5,576 nt of DNA, taken from positions 1 to 5,576 of the forward strand of contig PMDM01000438.1 of NCBI GenBank assembly GCA_003155565.1, given 5' to 3'. The position numbers and the translations under genes were made by a program. The stretch comes from Methylococcaceae bacterium (GTDB lineage Bacteria > Pseudomonadota > Gammaproteobacteria > Methylococcales > Methylomonadaceae). A model generated the notes under the pieces. That model searched no databases. It was not told the DNA's origin and saw only the letters and a list, made by a program, of their open reading frames with translations. This document shows, piece after piece, positions 5,542-5,576 of the stretch (positions within the stretch are counted from its first letter, which is position 1; every line of letters starts with the position of its first letter).

Positions 5542-5576
5542 GGACTAAATCGCTTATTGATTCGGCCTGTTGATGT

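Noticed and set aside
5459..5548. 29-codon GTG-initiated frame after queG
   Set aside because: It has no ribosome binding site or recognisable motif and runs through the terminator hairpin.

Overview
The window looks like chromosomal DNA from a gammaproteobacterium. The order queG / divergent nnr-tsaE-amiB-mutL is the conserved arrangement known from Escherichia coli (yjeS / yjeF-yjeE-amiB-mutL), and the encoded proteins align well from memory with their enterobacterial counterparts. Base composition is moderate, with AT-rich intergenic DNA. I cannot name the genus; a methanotroph-like or other free-living gammaproteobacterium would be a guess.

Layout, left to right. Positions 1-502 (minus) hold the N-terminal third of the mismatch-repair ATPase MutL, cut by the window edge. 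A 132-nt gap follows, then an unrecognised 100-residue single-pass membrane protein (635-937, minus). Next is a periplasmic N-acetylmuramoyl-L-alanine amidase of the AmiB/AmiC type (1006-2256, minus) with its own extended -10 promoter. The 202-nt gap between amiB and tsaE contains a 109-bp inverted-repeat element. Then come tsaE (2459-2881, minus) and nnr (2881-4344, minus), joined by a TAATG stop/start overlap. After a 36-nt divergent gap, queG (4381-5454, plus) runs the other way. The last 120 nt hold no recognisable complete gene but carry an intrinsic terminator facing left, probably for a convergent gene beyond the right edge.

The genes are housekeeping: repair of hydrated NAD(P)H (Nnr), the ATPase of tRNA t6A synthesis (TsaE), the last step of queuosine synthesis (QueG), septal peptidoglycan splitting (AmiB) and mismatch repair (MutL). 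They are linked by conserved position rather than by a shared pathway.

The most interesting signal is in the tsaE-amiB gap. The small element has 15-bp terminal inverted repeats (14/15 matching) and is bordered exactly by an imperfect 12/14-nt direct repeat. One copy of that repeat is the last codon and stop of tsaE. The other copy, read in the tsaE frame, continues as LLKNIFI-stop, which resembles the usual TsaE C-terminal tail. The simplest reading is that a MITE-like element inserted into the very end of tsaE, shortened the protein by seven residues and stranded the old tail upstream of the amiB promoter.
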